Of a DNA stretch of 6,473 bases, positions 5,970 through 6,473 are shown one piece after another. Every line of letters begins with the position of its first letter. The stretch's first letter is position 1. The notes under the pieces are model-generated. The model ran no database searches and was not told the origin of the DNA. It saw only the letters and a list, made by a program, of their open reading frames with translations. This DNA comes from Methanobacterium sp. (GTDB lineage: Archaea; Methanobacteriota; Methanobacteria; Methanobacteriales; Methanobacteriaceae). The position numbers and the translations under genes were made by a program. Where the stretch lies: the NCBI GenBank assembly GCA_003162115.1, contig PMMV01000101.1, positions 1 to 6,473 of the forward strand. The letters are read 5' to 3'.

Positions 5970-6473
5970 TCCTATGTCTTTTATTAAATCTTGAAAGACT
6001 TTTTTAAATTTTTTTGATTGGGTTTCTTCATTGTAGCTGGAGCTGATCGCTTTACACTTTAAAGAAACATTTTCTTTCCATTTTTTATCTTCTTTCTCAA
6101 TCTCAAGTATTTTTTCGGCAACAGTTTCTGGTTGGTTGTTTTCTAAAATTAGGCACTCCAACCCATTTTCATTTAATATATCTGATTGACCAACGTTTTC
6201 GGTTATTAGGGGTATAAGTCCAGATGACATAGCTTCAAAGACAGTTACTGGACATGAATCAAAATCTGCAGGATGTACGTACATAGAACATCTTTTAAAA
6301 TATTTATCAATGTTTTCCTGGAAACCTTCCTTGTGAAGCCATGGATAATCTTCTGCTATTTTATCAACACATGATCCCACCAGGTAAAGATCGTGCTTGT
6401 AACCCTCATCATTCAATATCTTTACTGCATCCACCAGCAGATCGAACCGTTTGCACATCTCATTATTTCCAAT
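5967..6473 (-). CDS. Family 4 glycosyltransferase, C-terminal donor domain (partial, start beyond right edge)
   Basis: The frame is open to the window edge, so the visible 168 residues are the C-terminal part of a longer protein. The methionine at 6456-6458 is internal, because the five codons before it (IGNNE) continue the domain. A complete family 4 enzyme is usually 350-400 residues, so the acceptor domain is missing. The fragment starts at the donor-domain strand (IGNNEMCKRFDLL), followed by DLYLVGS, the block near visible residues 49-62 (EGFQENIDKYFKRC), and then HPADFDSCPVTVFEAMSSG. That last block is the E-x7-E region with an Asp in the first position (visible residues 72 and 80). The lysine-rich end reads SKKFKKVFQDL. 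It faces the membrane protein gene across 22 bases, so it belongs to another transcription unit, probably another sugar-adding step of the same surface-glycan locus. Its promoter is not in the window. Confidence 0.88.
   Translation of the reverse strand: MGNNEMCKRFDLLVDAVKILNDEGYKHDLYLVGSCVDKIAEDYPWLHKEGFQENIDKYFKRCSMYVHPADFDSCPVTVFEAMSSGLIPLITENVGQSDILNENGLECLILENNQPETVAEKILEIEKEDKKWKENVSLKCKAISSSYNEETQSKKFKKVFQDLIKDIG

Noticed and set aside
1..6473. Mobile element or insertion sequence in the locus
   Set aside because: No transposase, integrase, long terminal inverted repeat or target duplication was found; composition swings alone do not support one.

Overview
The window looks like part of a cell-surface glycan (glycosylation or exopolysaccharide) locus from a methanogenic archaeon, most probably a Methanobacterium-like member of the Methanobacteriales. 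Three things point there. The DNA is AT-rich. Two genes have TATA elements about 25 bases ahead of their expected transcription starts, and Shine-Dalgarno sites fit an archaeal 16S 3' end. The large membrane protein resembles the DUF2206 family, which I know mainly from methanogens. The assignment rests on recognition of protein and promoter style; no rRNA, tRNA or lineage marker gene is present.

Layout, left to right. Bases 1-108 hold a promoter and short leader. Bases 109-1236 (+) encode a family 2 glycosyltransferase of the dolichyl/polyprenyl-phosphate sugar synthase type with a C-terminal four-helix membrane domain. Bases 1256-2407 (+) and 2462-3577 (+) encode two different GT-B fold, family 4 glycosyltransferases. 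A 198-base gap (3578-3775) carries a terminator-like hairpin, short repeats, a strong TATA box and a good ribosome binding site. Bases 3776-5944 (+) encode a 722-residue polytopic membrane protein, probably a GT-C type glycosyltransferase with an outside C-terminal domain. After a 22-base convergent gap, 5967-6473 (-) is the C-terminal half of a third family 4 glycosyltransferase whose start lies beyond the right edge.

How the genes may work together (inference). The two complete family 4 enzymes would add sugars from nucleotide donors on the cytoplasmic face, building a lipid-linked or surface glycan. The family 2 enzyme would charge polyprenyl phosphate with a single sugar. The polytopic protein would use such a lipid-phosphate sugar on the outer face. 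No flippase, oligosaccharyltransferase, nucleotide-sugar synthesis gene or acceptor protein is visible, so the pathway is incomplete here. The first three genes read as one operon, possibly with an internal promoter before the third. The membrane protein has its own promoter, and the minus-strand gene belongs to a separate convergent unit. No CRISPR array, mobile element, RNA gene or origin was seen.
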